A DNA stretch of 64,000 nt, from contig NZ_JADDRL010000021.1 of assembly GCF_021538895.1 (NCBI RefSeq), forward strand, positions 1 through 64,000, given 5' to 3'. The position numbers and the translations under genes were made by a program. Origin of the DNA: Streptomyces olivochromogenes (GTDB lineage Bacteria > Actinomycetota > Actinomycetes > Streptomycetales > Streptomycetaceae). Shown one piece after another: positions 1 to 8,399 of this stretch. Within the stretch, counting starts at the first letter, position 1, and each line of letters starts with the position of its first letter. The notes below the pieces were generated by a model. That model made no database searches and was not told the origin of the DNA. It saw nothing but the letters and a program-made list of their open reading frames with translations.

Positions 1-551
1 GACTCCCGCCGCGCGTCCTGCGTGCGTACGGGGGGTGCGGCGGGGGAGTTGTCCCGGCCGCCGTACAGCTCCGCCGCCGTGGCCACGACGCGCAGGCAGG
101 CCGGGCCGTCCAGGGCGGTGTGGTTGACGGTGAGGATCAGCACGGTGCCGTCGCCCTCGGGCACGGCATCCAGGCGGATCGGCGGGGCGGAGGAGAGCGG
201 GGGAGCGCAGTCCAGGGCGCGCTGCCGGGCCCGCCCCCGGGCGTCCGGTTCCGGCGGCGGGAAACGGATCACCTCCACGTCCGGCTCCGCCGTCAGCTCC
301 CACTCGTACCGGGCCCGGTACCAGGGCCGGGGAGCCTCCCGCATCAGGCTGCGCGGATGGCGGCGCAGCGCCTCCCCGAAGGCCGTGCGCAGCCGCGCGG
401 GATCCAGTCGGCCGGGCAGGTGGAGCTCGATGTGCACGGTCTCCGGTTCCGCGTCCTGAAGACAGTGCCGGGCGACCTCGTCGACGACCGGGAACGGGAC
501 CCGGGACGGGGGCCGTGCCGGACCGTCCGGCCGGTGCTGGAGCGCGGTCAT
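1..551 (-). CDS. Condensation-domain acyltransferase-like protein, 3' end cut by window edge
   Basis: The reading frame opens at an ATG on the minus strand and runs off the window, so only about the first 183 residues are visible. I translated it by hand. It shows a motif NHTALDG, a variant of the HHxxxDG signature of condensation domains and Pap-type acyltransferases: the first His is Asn, while the catalytic second His and the DG are kept. These families move an acyl or aminoacyl group onto an amine or hydroxyl. The start codon overlaps the stop of the upstream AftD-like gene (ATGA), so the two are probably translationally coupled. A role in acylating a glycan or lipid made by the neighbours is inference. 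No carrier protein domain is visible in the part present. Confidence 0.6.
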   Translation of the reverse strand, partial: MTALQHRPDGPARPPSRVPFPVVDEVARHCLQDAEPETVHIELHLPGRLDPARLRTAFGEALRRHPRSLMREAPRPWYRARYEWELTAEPDVEVIRFPPPEPDARGRARQRALDCAPPLSSAPPIRLDAVPEGDGTVLILTVNHTALDGPACLRVVATAAELYGGRDNSPAAPPVRTQDARRE

Positions 552-3500
552 GCGGGGGCACCTCCGTCGGGGTGTCCGGGTCCACGGGCGGAGACGGTCG
601 GTCCGGCGGCGCCCGGCGGGGACTTCTCCTCCGGTGCGGCGGAGGCGGGCCCCGGCGCGGGCGCGCCCAGGGGACTGGAGCCGCGTATCCGCCGCGGCAG
701 CGGCGCCGTCGGCGCCTCCGAGTCGTCGGGCGTGCCATCCCCGCCCGGTGGCGGGACCTCCCGGACGCTTACCAGCCCGGCGAACAGCCCGATCAGCGCG
801 AGCAGTTGGGCCGGATGGCCGAAGGAGCCGTGACCGGCGGCCACCGGTTCCCCGGCACCGGTCGCCGCCGCGATCCCGGCTCCGGCGAGCGCCACGAGGG
901 CGAGCGGCACCAGCAGCGCGTGCCGTCGGCGGGCGAGCAGTGCCAGGGCCGGCACCAGCAGGGCGAACCAGCCCGCGATCACCACGGCGACCAGCGTCAG
1001 CGCCACCGTGCCCAGCCACACGCCGGGCGGCGCGGGCACCGGCTGCGGCTCGTCCGGATTGGGCGCGCGGCGCCGCCACAACACCAGGCCCACCAGGGCC
1101 GCGAGCCCCACCGCGCCGCCGATCAGGCCGCCCTCGTAGGTCGTCGCCGGTCCGTACGACAGCTTGACCGTGCCGCCCGCCCCGGCCGGGACACGCCAGC
1201 CCTGCTGCCAGCCGTCGAGCCGGAGGGGGGTCAGCTCCTTGCCGTTCAGGGTGGCCCGCCAGCCGTCGTTGTAGTTCTCGTACGTCGTCAGGTACGTGGC
1301 CGCGCCCGAGCCGACGGTCACCTCGCGGCGGTCGCCCAGCCAGTCCCGTATCCGCAGCTCACGCCCCGGACCGGCGGCCTCGTTCACCGCCCCGCGGGTC
1401 AGCGTCACGTCCGTCAGAACCAGGGGACCGGTGTCCCCCGCCTCGACCCGGTGCGTGCCCGCGGTCAGCTCCAACGCCGCGTCCTCGCTGCCTTCCTGGC
1501 AGGGCGTCACCGCCACGCGCCGGCGCTCCACCAGGTCCCGTACGGTCCCCTTCACGCTCGTCGGGTACAGCTCGCCGTCCACCGCCAGCACCGGGCCCTG
1601 GCCGCACGGCAGGGAGAACGTCCGGGTGGGGGCCGGCTGCCGGGTGCGATAGCCGTCGAGCGCCGGGAGGTACGCCTCGGTGAGTCCGACGGGGAGTTGC
1701 AGGTCCTCGTCGGCGACGGGGTTGTGCAGGGTCAGCGGCGCCGTCTTCGTGATCGTGATGTCGAGCCGGTCCGTGGTGATCGGGTCGAAGCGGACCATGC
1801 CGTTCTCGTCGACGCCCGCGGTCGTCGCACCGTCCGGGGAGCTGATGTCCACCTCGGTCGGACGGGTCGACAGGCCGCCCGCGGGGACCAGCACGAGCTC
1901 GCCCACGGGCTGCTTGCCCTTCCAGCTCAGATGGATCGTGGGACGGTCGCCCGCGATCCACGCCGTCGTCAGGTCGCCGTCGGTGAGATTGCGCGCGGAC
2001 AGGCCCGCGCCCAGGGCCGCGGTGGAGTCCGCGGTCGCCGTGATCCGGTTCTTCTGGTCCGGCGCAACCCGGTACAGCAGTTTGTCGAGCGCCTCGCCCG
2101 GCACCGGCACCGCGCTCGCCGCCACCTGGTACGACCCCGCCGTCCCCGTGGCGAAGGCGCGGTGCAGCCCCACCTCGGTGCCGGTCGCCGACAGCCCGGT
2201 CGGGTCGGCCGCGCGGTGCAGGGAGACGACCTCGGCCGCCGCGTCGGAGCCGTCGGCGTCGGTGGGCAGCCGCAGCATGCGGGTCACCCGCACGTCAGGC
2301 AGGGCGATCTCGGAGAAGCCCGCGCCGGTGAGGCCGGAGCGCCGGGCCACCGAGTCGACGATCGTCAGCTTCATCCAACGCGTCGTGCCCGCCGGGGCCT
2401 TGACGGTCTGCGTCATGCCGTCGGGCCGCAGGAAGCTGCTCACCGAGCCCTTCTCCGTCGTCACCCGCACCCGGGTCGCGGCGGCCCGCACGCTCTGCTG
2501 CGGCAACGGCGTCACCTTCACGGACGACGGCATGTCGTACGGCCCGTCGAAGCCGACGCGCAGCCACTGCCCCTTCGCCGAGCCGGGCGCGCCCTCCGCC
2601 CACGCGGTGGCCGGGTCGCCGTCGAAGGCGTTCACCGGGTCGTACTGCGGGAGGTGGAAGAGCCAGTTGCCGTACGACGAGGCCGTCACCGAGCGGGCGC
2701 CGCGCAGTTGGGCCACGGTCTGGTGGCGGATGCCGTCGGTGGGCAGGATCTGGCGCGGCTTGTCGCCCGCGTCCTGCACGGCGTCGGGCGCGTTGCGCTC
2801 GTCGCGGGTGTACGTGTACGAGGTGTTGGCGTCGACCAGCCCGAACCGGGTGTCCGCCCGCCGCAGTCCGTCGCCGACCAGTTGGAGGCCGGGCGAGCCG
2901 ACCCCCGGGTGGTTGTCGCCGGTGAGCACGGTAGCCCGGTCGCGCAGCCGCGCGGCGAGCGGCAGCAGTGCCTCGGGGCCGCCGGAGACGACGGCCGTGT
3001 CCGCGGCCGACAGCAGCCGGGCCTGGCCGGGCCGCGGCACGTCCTGGTCCACCGGCTCGTAGATCTCCACCGCCCGCTGCCTCGGGTACAGCCCCTCCAC
3101 CTGGAGCGGGGTGCCGTGGGCGATCCGGCCGCCGGTCATCACCGGCCCGTAGCCGGTCACCCGCTGGTACCCGGACTGCTCCAGGGTGCGCTTGACGGTC
3201 GTGGTCGGGACGTAGCCGATCTGGTCGGGGTCCAGGTCGTTGCGGACGACGACGTAGTGGATCCCGGCGCGGCTCAAGTAGTCGGCCAGGCCGGGGACTT
3301 CGCCACCGCTCAGCAGCGCCTGCTCGACCGCGTCCATCGCCCGCCGGTTGCCCGGGGTGCCGAAGGGCACGAAGTCCCGCTGCGCCCAGCGGCTGTCGGC
3401 CAGCACGTCCAGGGGGTGGTCGACGGGGGAGCCCCAGGTGTAGAGGCCGTGCGCGGTGGCCGGGACGACCAGGGCGCGGGAGTCGGGGGAGTACTTCTTC

Positions 3501-4861
3501 AGCCAGTCGGCCGTGGTCTGCCAGTACTTGGGCAGCTGCTGGAACGAACCGGGATTCAGGATCGACCCGTTGAGGTACGGCCACAGCAGCCCCGGCAGCA
3601 CGAGGACCGCCGCGACCAGCGGGGCGAAGCGACGCCCGCGCACCGGGCGGGCGCCGCGCGGCTCGGCGGCCACGCCCACCAGATGGGCCAGCCCGAGCAC
3701 GAGCGCCAGCGCCATGCCCGCCTGGAACTTGTAGATGTTGCGGAACGGCACCAGCGGGCCGTTCAGCCAGTCCTGCGCGACCCCGTGGAAGGGCGCCCCG
3801 AACGCGCCGCCGTACCCGGCGAGCGTGATCAGCACGGTGGTGAGCACCGTCAGCACCAGCCAGCGCCGCTCCGGCAGGTCGCGCCGGGCCAGCCCGGCCA
3901 GCCCGAGCCCGGCGGCGAGCGCCGAGCAGACGATCACCACGACCGCGGAGGCCACGCTCCAGCCCGCGGGCAGCCAGGCCTCGCCGAGATGCAGATAGGC
4001 GACCCAGTTCCCGCCGCCGCGCAGCGCCTCCGTGGCCGACATGGTCGCCGTCGTCGTCTGCGAAGTCTCCACGTAGGGAAGGAAGTTCTCCCCGTACACG
4101 CCGAGCAGCAGCAGCGGGATCCACCACCAGGCCGTCGCCACGAGCACTCCGGGCACCCACCAGGAGATCAGCTTGCGCTGCCGCGGTCCGGGCGGGCGGG
4201 AGAGCAGGTACAGCCCGGCCGGCAGCAGGGAGGCCAGGGTCGCGGCCGCATTGACGCCGCCCATGAACGGCACGACCAGTGCCGAGCGCAGGGCCGCGAC
4301 CCGGGCGGTGTACCGCTCGTCGGCCAGCGGCAGCAGCACCCACGGCAGGAAGGCGCCGGGCAGCGCGGCCGCCGAGGTGGAGCCGACCACCACGGTGAAC
4401 ACCGGCCACAGCGCATAGGCCACCGCCCCGAGCAGCCGGGACGCGGGGGTTCCGACGCGCAGCCGCTCGGCCAGCCGCAGCGCACCCCAGAACGCCACCG
4501 ACACGATCAGCGACAGCCACAGCCGCTCCACGAGCCACACCGGCAGGGACACCGCGTGGCACAGCCAGTGGAACGGCAGCATCGGCCACAGATAGCCGGC
4601 GTACTGGTCCTGGATCCCGCCGAAGGATCCCTGGTCGTGCCACAACTGGCCGAGATCCGAGAGGAATCGGCCCGGGTCGACGGTGACGCCCAGCTTGGTG
4701 TCGAACGTCTGCCGACCCGGGCGCACCGCGAGGAACAGCACGAACAGCACGGCCCAGAACCCCAGCAGCCAGCGCCGCGACCGCGGGCCCTCCGGCGGGC
4801 CCGAGCCGGCCGTGGTGGTGGGGACGGCTGCCGGGGGAGGGGCCTGGACCGTGGTGGTCAT
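548..4861 (-). CDS. AftD-like alpha-(1->3)-arabinofuranosyltransferase family protein (DUF3367), giant membrane protein
   Basis: The protein has about 1437 residues and is a GT-C type membrane glycosyltransferase relative. The N-terminal half (to about residue 680) is rich in membrane helices with the DUF3367 pattern. It is followed by an F5/8 type C-like carbohydrate-binding module around residues 725-850 (NAFDGDPATAWAEG), further beta-rich modules, and two or more membrane helices near residues 1240-1360. AftD in mycobacteria adds arabinofuranose from decaprenyl-phospho-arabinose to envelope arabinan. Streptomyces is not known to make arabinogalactan, so the substrate here is open. The chosen ATG overlaps the stop of the upstream methyltransferase by four bases. 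A longer in-frame opening exists upstream but lies inside the methyltransferase. It belongs to an operon with a GT4 enzyme, a methyltransferase and a condensation-type acyltransferase. Confidence 0.85.
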   Translation of the reverse strand: MTTTVQAPPPAAVPTTTAGSGPPEGPRSRRWLLGFWAVLFVLFLAVRPGRQTFDTKLGVTVDPGRFLSDLGQLWHDQGSFGGIQDQYAGYLWPMLPFHWLCHAVSLPVWLVERLWLSLIVSVAFWGALRLAERLRVGTPASRLLGAVAYALWPVFTVVVGSTSAAALPGAFLPWVLLPLADERYTARVAALRSALVVPFMGGVNAAATLASLLPAGLYLLSRPPGPRQRKLISWWVPGVLVATAWWWIPLLLLGVYGENFLPYVETSQTTTATMSATEALRGGGNWVAYLHLGEAWLPAGWSVASAVVVIVCSALAAGLGLAGLARRDLPERRWLVLTVLTTVLITLAGYGGAFGAPFHGVAQDWLNGPLVPFRNIYKFQAGMALALVLGLAHLVGVAAEPRGARPVRGRRFAPLVAAVLVLPGLLWPYLNGSILNPGSFQQLPKYWQTTADWLKKYSPDSRALVVPATAHGLYTWGSPVDHPLDVLADSRWAQRDFVPFGTPGNRRAMDAVEQALLSGGEVPGLADYLSRAGIHYVVVRNDLDPDQIGYVPTTTVKRTLEQSGYQRVTGYGPVMTGGRIAHGTPLQVEGLYPRQRAVEIYEPVDQDVPRPGQARLLSAADTAVVSGGPEALLPLAARLRDRATVLTGDNHPGVGSPGLQLVGDGLRRADTRFGLVDANTSYTYTRDERNAPDAVQDAGDKPRQILPTDGIRHQTVAQLRGARSVTASSYGNWLFHLPQYDPVNAFDGDPATAWAEGAPGSAKGQWLRVGFDGPYDMPSSVKVTPLPQQSVRAAATRVRVTTEKGSVSSFLRPDGMTQTVKAPAGTTRWMKLTIVDSVARRSGLTGAGFSEIALPDVRVTRMLRLPTDADGSDAAAEVVSLHRAADPTGLSATGTEVGLHRAFATGTAGSYQVAASAVPVPGEALDKLLYRVAPDQKNRITATADSTAALGAGLSARNLTDGDLTTAWIAGDRPTIHLSWKGKQPVGELVLVPAGGLSTRPTEVDISSPDGATTAGVDENGMVRFDPITTDRLDITITKTAPLTLHNPVADEDLQLPVGLTEAYLPALDGYRTRQPAPTRTFSLPCGQGPVLAVDGELYPTSVKGTVRDLVERRRVAVTPCQEGSEDAALELTAGTHRVEAGDTGPLVLTDVTLTRGAVNEAAGPGRELRIRDWLGDRREVTVGSGAATYLTTYENYNDGWRATLNGKELTPLRLDGWQQGWRVPAGAGGTVKLSYGPATTYEGGLIGGAVGLAALVGLVLWRRRAPNPDEPQPVPAPPGVWLGTVALTLVAVVIAGWFALLVPALALLARRRHALLVPLALVALAGAGIAAATGAGEPVAAGHGSFGHPAQLLALIGLFAGLVSVREVPPPGGDGTPDDSEAPTAPLPRRIRGSSPLGAPAPGPASAAPEEKSPPGAAGPTVSARGPGHPDGGAPA

Positions 4862-5682
4862 GCGGGACACCGCCGGAGGACGAGGAGGAGGTTCCAGGTG
4901 GCCAGCTCGCGGATGCCGGGCGCCTTCACCACGGCTTCCGCGAGGAACGGCCAGTAGCGGGAGCGGGCCGAGACGACCGTGACGTCGTCCCGGGCGCGCA
5001 CCTGCCGCAGGGTGGCTCCGATGTGCACGGCGAACAGGTTCTCGCCCAGGGTGTGCTTCGCCGGCCGTCCGGTACGACGGCGGTAGCGGGCGCGGGCCCG
5101 GTCGGCGCCGAGATAGTGCCAGGGCGCCCACTCGTGACCGCCCCACGGGGACAGCCAGTTGGTGAACGACACGTAGATCAGGCCGCCCGGCCGGGTCACC
5201 CGCACCAGCTCGCTGAGGAACGTCCGCGGATCCGCCACGTGTTCCAGGACGTTGGACGAGAACGTCACGTCGGCGACCCCGTCGGCCAGCGGCAGCAGAT
5301 AGCCGTCGGCGATCACCGTCCCGTCGGGCGGCTTCTCACCCAGCTCGGTCACGTCCGGCTCGAACAAGTAGGCCTGTGCGCCCCGGCGCCGGAACTCCTC
5401 GGTGAAGTACCCGCCGCCCCCACCGACGTCCACGACGATCCGCCCGACCACCGGCCCGTCGTAGCCCTCGACCTGGTCGACGGCGTCCCGCGCGAGCAGG
5501 CAGTAGCAGGCCTCGGGGTCGTCCTGCTCATGCCGGAAGGCACGGAAGAGAGCCAGCGAGCGCCGAAGGGAGGGATCCTTCAAACCCCGGTGCCCCGTAG
5601 CGCCCCCATAGGGGCGCGGGGAACTGCGCGACCAGCCAAAACGAACCGGCAGTCGCGCCACGCCCTTACCGACACGGCGCAT
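4858..5682 (-). CDS. Class I SAM-dependent methyltransferase
   Basis: The protein has 274 residues with a Rossmann methyltransferase fold: a glycine-rich SAM site (IVVDVGGGGGYFTEEF), an acidic strand end (YLFEPD) and the post-II motif DVTFSSNVLEHV, as in Methyltransf_11. The target is unknown. Its position between a GT4 glycosyltransferase (5-bp gap) and the AftD-like enzyme (ATGA overlap) suggests modification of a sugar or lipid in that pathway. Oddly, about the first 30 codons are written through a Streptomyces-type small repeat, so the conserved protein seems to begin near LRRSLALFRAF. A TTG at 5583 is a possible alternative start close to that point. The ATG at 5682 is chosen because it follows the upstream stop directly. 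Confidence 0.8.
   Translation of the reverse strand: MRRVGKGVARLPVRFGWSRSSPRPYGGATGHRGLKDPSLRRSLALFRAFRHEQDDPEACYCLLARDAVDQVEGYDGPVVGRIVVDVGGGGGYFTEEFRRRGAQAYLFEPDVTELGEKPPDGTVIADGYLLPLADGVADVTFSSNVLEHVADPRTFLSELVRVTRPGGLIYVSFTNWLSPWGGHEWAPWHYLGADRARARYRRRTGRPAKHTLGENLFAVHIGATLRQVRARDDVTVVSARSRYWPFLAEAVVKAPGIRELATWNLLLVLRRCPA
5595..5658. repeat. Streptomyces-type small dispersed repeat inside the methyltransferase N-terminus
   Basis: The segment contains the hairpin CGCCCCCATAGGGGCG followed by GGGGAACTGCGCGACCAGCC. I recognise this from memory as one of the most frequent short repeats between Streptomyces genes. Here it is read in frame as the N-terminal extension of the methyltransferase (residues about 9-30, including RSSPRPYGG). 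Only one copy lies in this window, so the repeat status rests on recall, not on a count made here. Confidence 0.6.
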
Positions 5683-5687
5683 AGGCG

Positions 5688-6839
5688 TCACCGCCCCCAA
5701 CCCCGCACCGCCTCGGCGGCAACCGCACGGAACTGTCTCACGGTGCCGTCCCAGCGATAGCGCGCCGCACGATCGCGGGCAGCCTTGCCCAGAACCTCCC
5801 GCCGACGCGCGGACAGCGCCACCGTGCACCAGGCCGCCGCGAACGACGACTCGCCGCGCGCGAGCACGCCGGTCTCGCCGTCCACCACGGAGTCCCTGAG
5901 GCCCGGCACGTCGAAGGCGATCGTCGGCGTCTTACGCGCCGCCGCCTCCGTGACCACCAGACCCCAGCCCTCCAACGCCGACGGGTGCAGCAGCAGCCAG
6001 GCCTCGCACAGCAGCCGGTGCTTCTCGGCCTCGGTGACATGGCCGGTGAACTCCACGCCGGGACCGGCCAGTCGCTCAAGGCGTCCGCGCTCGGGCCCGT
6101 CGCCGACGATCACGAGACGGCCGCCGGTGACCGGCCGTACCCGCTCCCACAGCCGCAGGAGCAGATCGATCCGCTTGTACTCGACCAGCCGCCCCACCGC
6201 CACGAACAGCGGCTCGGGCGAGCGGTCCGCGCTCGGGCCCGGCTCCTCCACGCCGTTGTGTACGACCCGGATGCGGTCCCGCTCCACACCGATCGCGCGC
6301 AGCGCGTGGGCCGTCGAGGGGGAGACGGCGACCAGCAGGCTCCGGTGCTGGGCGCCGGTCAGCGCCCACCGCTCCAGTCTTCGGCCGATGCGTGCGGCCG
6401 GCGCCAGCGGCCCGCTCAGCCGCATCCGCCACAGGTCGGTGTGGACGTGGTTGACCAGGCACAGCGTGGGGCCGCGGTGCCACCGTGGCGCGAAGTACGG
6501 CATGCCGTTGCACACCTCGACGAGCAGGTCGCAGTCCCCGACCCGGCGGGTGAAGGCCGACCGGGCGCGCAGGTAGTGGTCGTAGGTGCCGCCCGCGGAG
6601 ACCACCTGGTAGTCCCGGAAGGCCGGGGGTCCGCCGCACAGCAGGGTGACCTGGTGGCCGAGGCGGGTCAGCCCGTCCGCGAGCCGGTCGACGAGGAGTT
6701 CGGAGCCGCCGGCGGAGGGGTTGCCGAGGTCCCGGTGGGCGAGGAAGACGATCCGGCGCGGTTGTGGGGGGAGCGCCGAAAGGTGCCGCGTGCCCTGGGG
6801 TGAGGCGGCGCGCGGCGAGGACGGTACGTGCTGGGGCAT
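5688..6839 (-). CDS. GT4-family glycosyltransferase
   Basis: The protein has 383 residues with the GT-B fold of GT4 enzymes. The N-terminal half has GGSELLVDRLADGL, and the C-terminal donor site has the E-x7-E type stretch SALEGWGLVVTEA near residue 290, followed by a DVPGLRDSV loop. It transfers a nucleotide-activated sugar to an acceptor at the cytoplasmic face. There is no signal peptide or clear membrane helix. A 192-bp gap separates it from the DUF3068 gene upstream, so it may start its own transcript. Downstream it is followed after 5 bp by the methyltransferase. Donor and acceptor cannot be read from the sequence. Confidence 0.85.
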   Translation of the reverse strand: MPQHVPSSPRAASPQGTRHLSALPPQPRRIVFLAHRDLGNPSAGGSELLVDRLADGLTRLGHQVTLLCGGPPAFRDYQVVSAGGTYDHYLRARSAFTRRVGDCDLLVEVCNGMPYFAPRWHRGPTLCLVNHVHTDLWRMRLSGPLAPAARIGRRLERWALTGAQHRSLLVAVSPSTAHALRAIGVERDRIRVVHNGVEEPGPSADRSPEPLFVAVGRLVEYKRIDLLLRLWERVRPVTGGRLVIVGDGPERGRLERLAGPGVEFTGHVTEAEKHRLLCEAWLLLHPSALEGWGLVVTEAAARKTPTIAFDVPGLRDSVVDGETGVLARGESSFAAAWCTVALSARRREVLGKAARDRAARYRWDGTVRQFRAVAAEAVRGWGR

Positions 6840-7031
6840 GGGAGCTCCAACTCGTCTCGGGGTGCGGAACTCAGTGGGGGGAGGATCGATTCTGTGGCTG
6901 GTTCGGGTACTTCCTGAGAGCAGGGTGTGGGCGGCCTGTGCGCGGGGTGGGGTGGACAGTTTTCGCCCCGCCGTCCGCCAGGGCTACTCACCGGGGTGAC
7001 AATTTCGGGGCTTGTTGGAGCTGACGCCCTG

Positions 7032-8009
7032 TCACATCGTGAGTGTGGGGGCGGTGTTTTCGGATGTATCCGGACGCCTCCGGCCGCGTACCACCAAAAC
7101 GCCCCCCACCGCCGCCAGGACGAATCCGGCCACAGCGGCACCGACCGGCAGGGTCCGCCCCACGAGCCGCAGCAGGCCGCTCTCCTTCTTCGCCAGTCTC
7201 ACCTGCTCCTTCTGCGTCCCGGTGGTGAACCCCAGCTTCTCGCTGTCCAGCAGGACCACCGCGTCCTTCGTCGTCCCCGGCGCGCGCAGTGTCCGCCGCG
7301 GCCCGACCTGGGCGTAGATCACCCGGCCGGTGCGCTGGTCGGCGACCAGCTCGATGCCGTGGTTCGCGTACCACTCCTCGGCCTGCACCTGCGGACGCTT
7401 CGGCAGTCCGACGAGGCTCCCCGGCACCAGACGCTCGCCGATCCGGGTCGGCGCCACGGTCCCGGTGAACCGGTAGCCGCGGTAGCCCTGGATCTTCCTG
7501 GTGCCCGCGTAGTGCAGCGTGACCGTCGACCCGAGGGAGTTGTCCCACCACTGGTAGGAGCGTTTGCGCACGTCGAAGGGGAACTTCAGATACGCGTCGC
7601 CCTCGAAGTACGGGTTCTCCCGGCAGCAGTGCACCGGCTTGTTGGTGCCCCGGTCGGTGACCCAGCGGTTCAGGAAGAACTCCAGCGCGTCGTGCGGATC
7701 GGCGGCCGGCAGGGTCCGGTCGGTGTCGACGGTCGTGGTCACGTCCCACACCGCCCGCCCGCTGCGCTCGCCGTCCTCGACGTCCCCGCGCACCACCTGG
7801 GTGATCGTGATCCGCCGGTCGGCCACGGTCCGGATCTGCCCGGTGTCGAAATAGCTGCCCGTGCCGGTGTAGACGGCGGTGGTGTCGATGTCGATCGGAT
7901 TCACCGCGGCACGCGGCTCGACGTACCACGCCAGCAGCGGGGCCAGCACCAGCAAAAACGTGCCGAGGCCCAGGGTGATCAGGGAAAAGGGCGAGGCTGT
8001 ACGGCGCAT
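7032..8009 (-). CDS. DUF3068 / PorA-like envelope protein
   Basis: The protein has 325 residues: one N-terminal membrane helix (residues about 8-28), a large extracytoplasmic beta-rich domain, and a C-terminal helix (about 285-310) followed by a basic tail. This is the architecture of DUF3068 proteins, which from memory are filed with the PorA-like family in actinobacteria. The motif PVHCCRENPYFEGDAYLKFPFD lies mid-protein and includes a vicinal Cys pair. A good ribosome site (GGAG) precedes the ATG. It heads the leftward envelope-glycan-like cluster and is divergent from a small DUF2613-like peptide gene. Its function is not known. Confidence 0.75.
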   Translation of the reverse strand: MRRTASPFSLITLGLGTFLLVLAPLLAWYVEPRAAVNPIDIDTTAVYTGTGSYFDTGQIRTVADRRITITQVVRGDVEDGERSGRAVWDVTTTVDTDRTLPAADPHDALEFFLNRWVTDRGTNKPVHCCRENPYFEGDAYLKFPFDVRKRSYQWWDNSLGSTVTLHYAGTRKIQGYRGYRFTGTVAPTRIGERLVPGSLVGLPKRPQVQAEEWYANHGIELVADQRTGRVIYAQVGPRRTLRAPGTTKDAVVLLDSEKLGFTTGTQKEQVRLAKKESGLLRLVGRTLPVGAAVAGFVLAAVGGVLVVRGRRRPDTSENTAPTLTM

Positions 8010-8186
8010 CCGGCACTCCAGGTCCGAGAGGGAACAGTGCGCGTGCGAGTCGACCCACCCCTATGGGCCGGGAACCGTAGGCGCCTCTTGACGGAGTGTC
8101 AATGACTGCCGACACTGGGCCGGACAGACAGGGGTGGCGCGGCCCGGGGCGGGGGACGAACTCCGGACAGAGAGGCTGACCCTGCG

Positions 8187-8339
8187 ATGTCCAGACTGCT
8201 CGCCGCCGCGCTGACCGTCGTGGCCGCCGCCGCCCTCGCGGTGGGCGCCGCGCTCGGCATCGTCGCGCTGCTCGACGCCCGGCCCGACCAGCCGAACACC
8301 CCGCTGATCACGTACGAGCAAGCGGGCCAGGGGAGTTGA
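8187..8339 (+). CDS. Small membrane peptide, DUF2613-like
   Basis: This is a 50-residue reading frame. It begins MSRLLAAALTVVAAAALAVG, has a single hydrophobic segment over residues about 4-29 and a short polar tail (DARPDQPNTPLITYEQAGQ). Length and pattern match the DUF2613 family of small actinobacterial exported peptides. From memory, the mycobacterial member Rv0236A sits beside aftD (Rv0236c), so finding one beside an AftD-like cluster here supports both assignments. No strong Shine-Dalgarno is visible directly upstream. The gene is divergent from the DUF3068 gene. An inverted repeat TTGAC-N5-GTCAA (8088-8102) lies in the shared upstream region. Confidence 0.6.
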   Translation: MSRLLAAALTVVAAAALAVGAALGIVALLDARPDQPNTPLITYEQAGQGS

Positions 8340-8399
8340 GCCGTGGCCGTGACGTCGCGCGAGAAGCCGTACGCGCCCGCCGGCCGGGGGCACTGAACC

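Noticed and set aside
515..4957. Very long plus-strand open frame opposite the AftD-like gene
   Set aside because: It is an antisense shadow made by high GC: Arg/Gly/Pro-rich, no domain, no ribosome site, and the minus-strand frame carries clear DUF3367 features.
6996..7035. GTGACA...TGTCAC pair upstream of the GT4 gene
   Set aside because: Six-bp arms 28 bases apart, overlapping the end of the DUF3068 gene; too weak to call.
8343..8396. 17-codon GTG frame between the DUF2613-like gene and the CdaR-type regulator
   Set aside because: It is too short, has no ribosome site and no conserved pattern; probably leader sequence.
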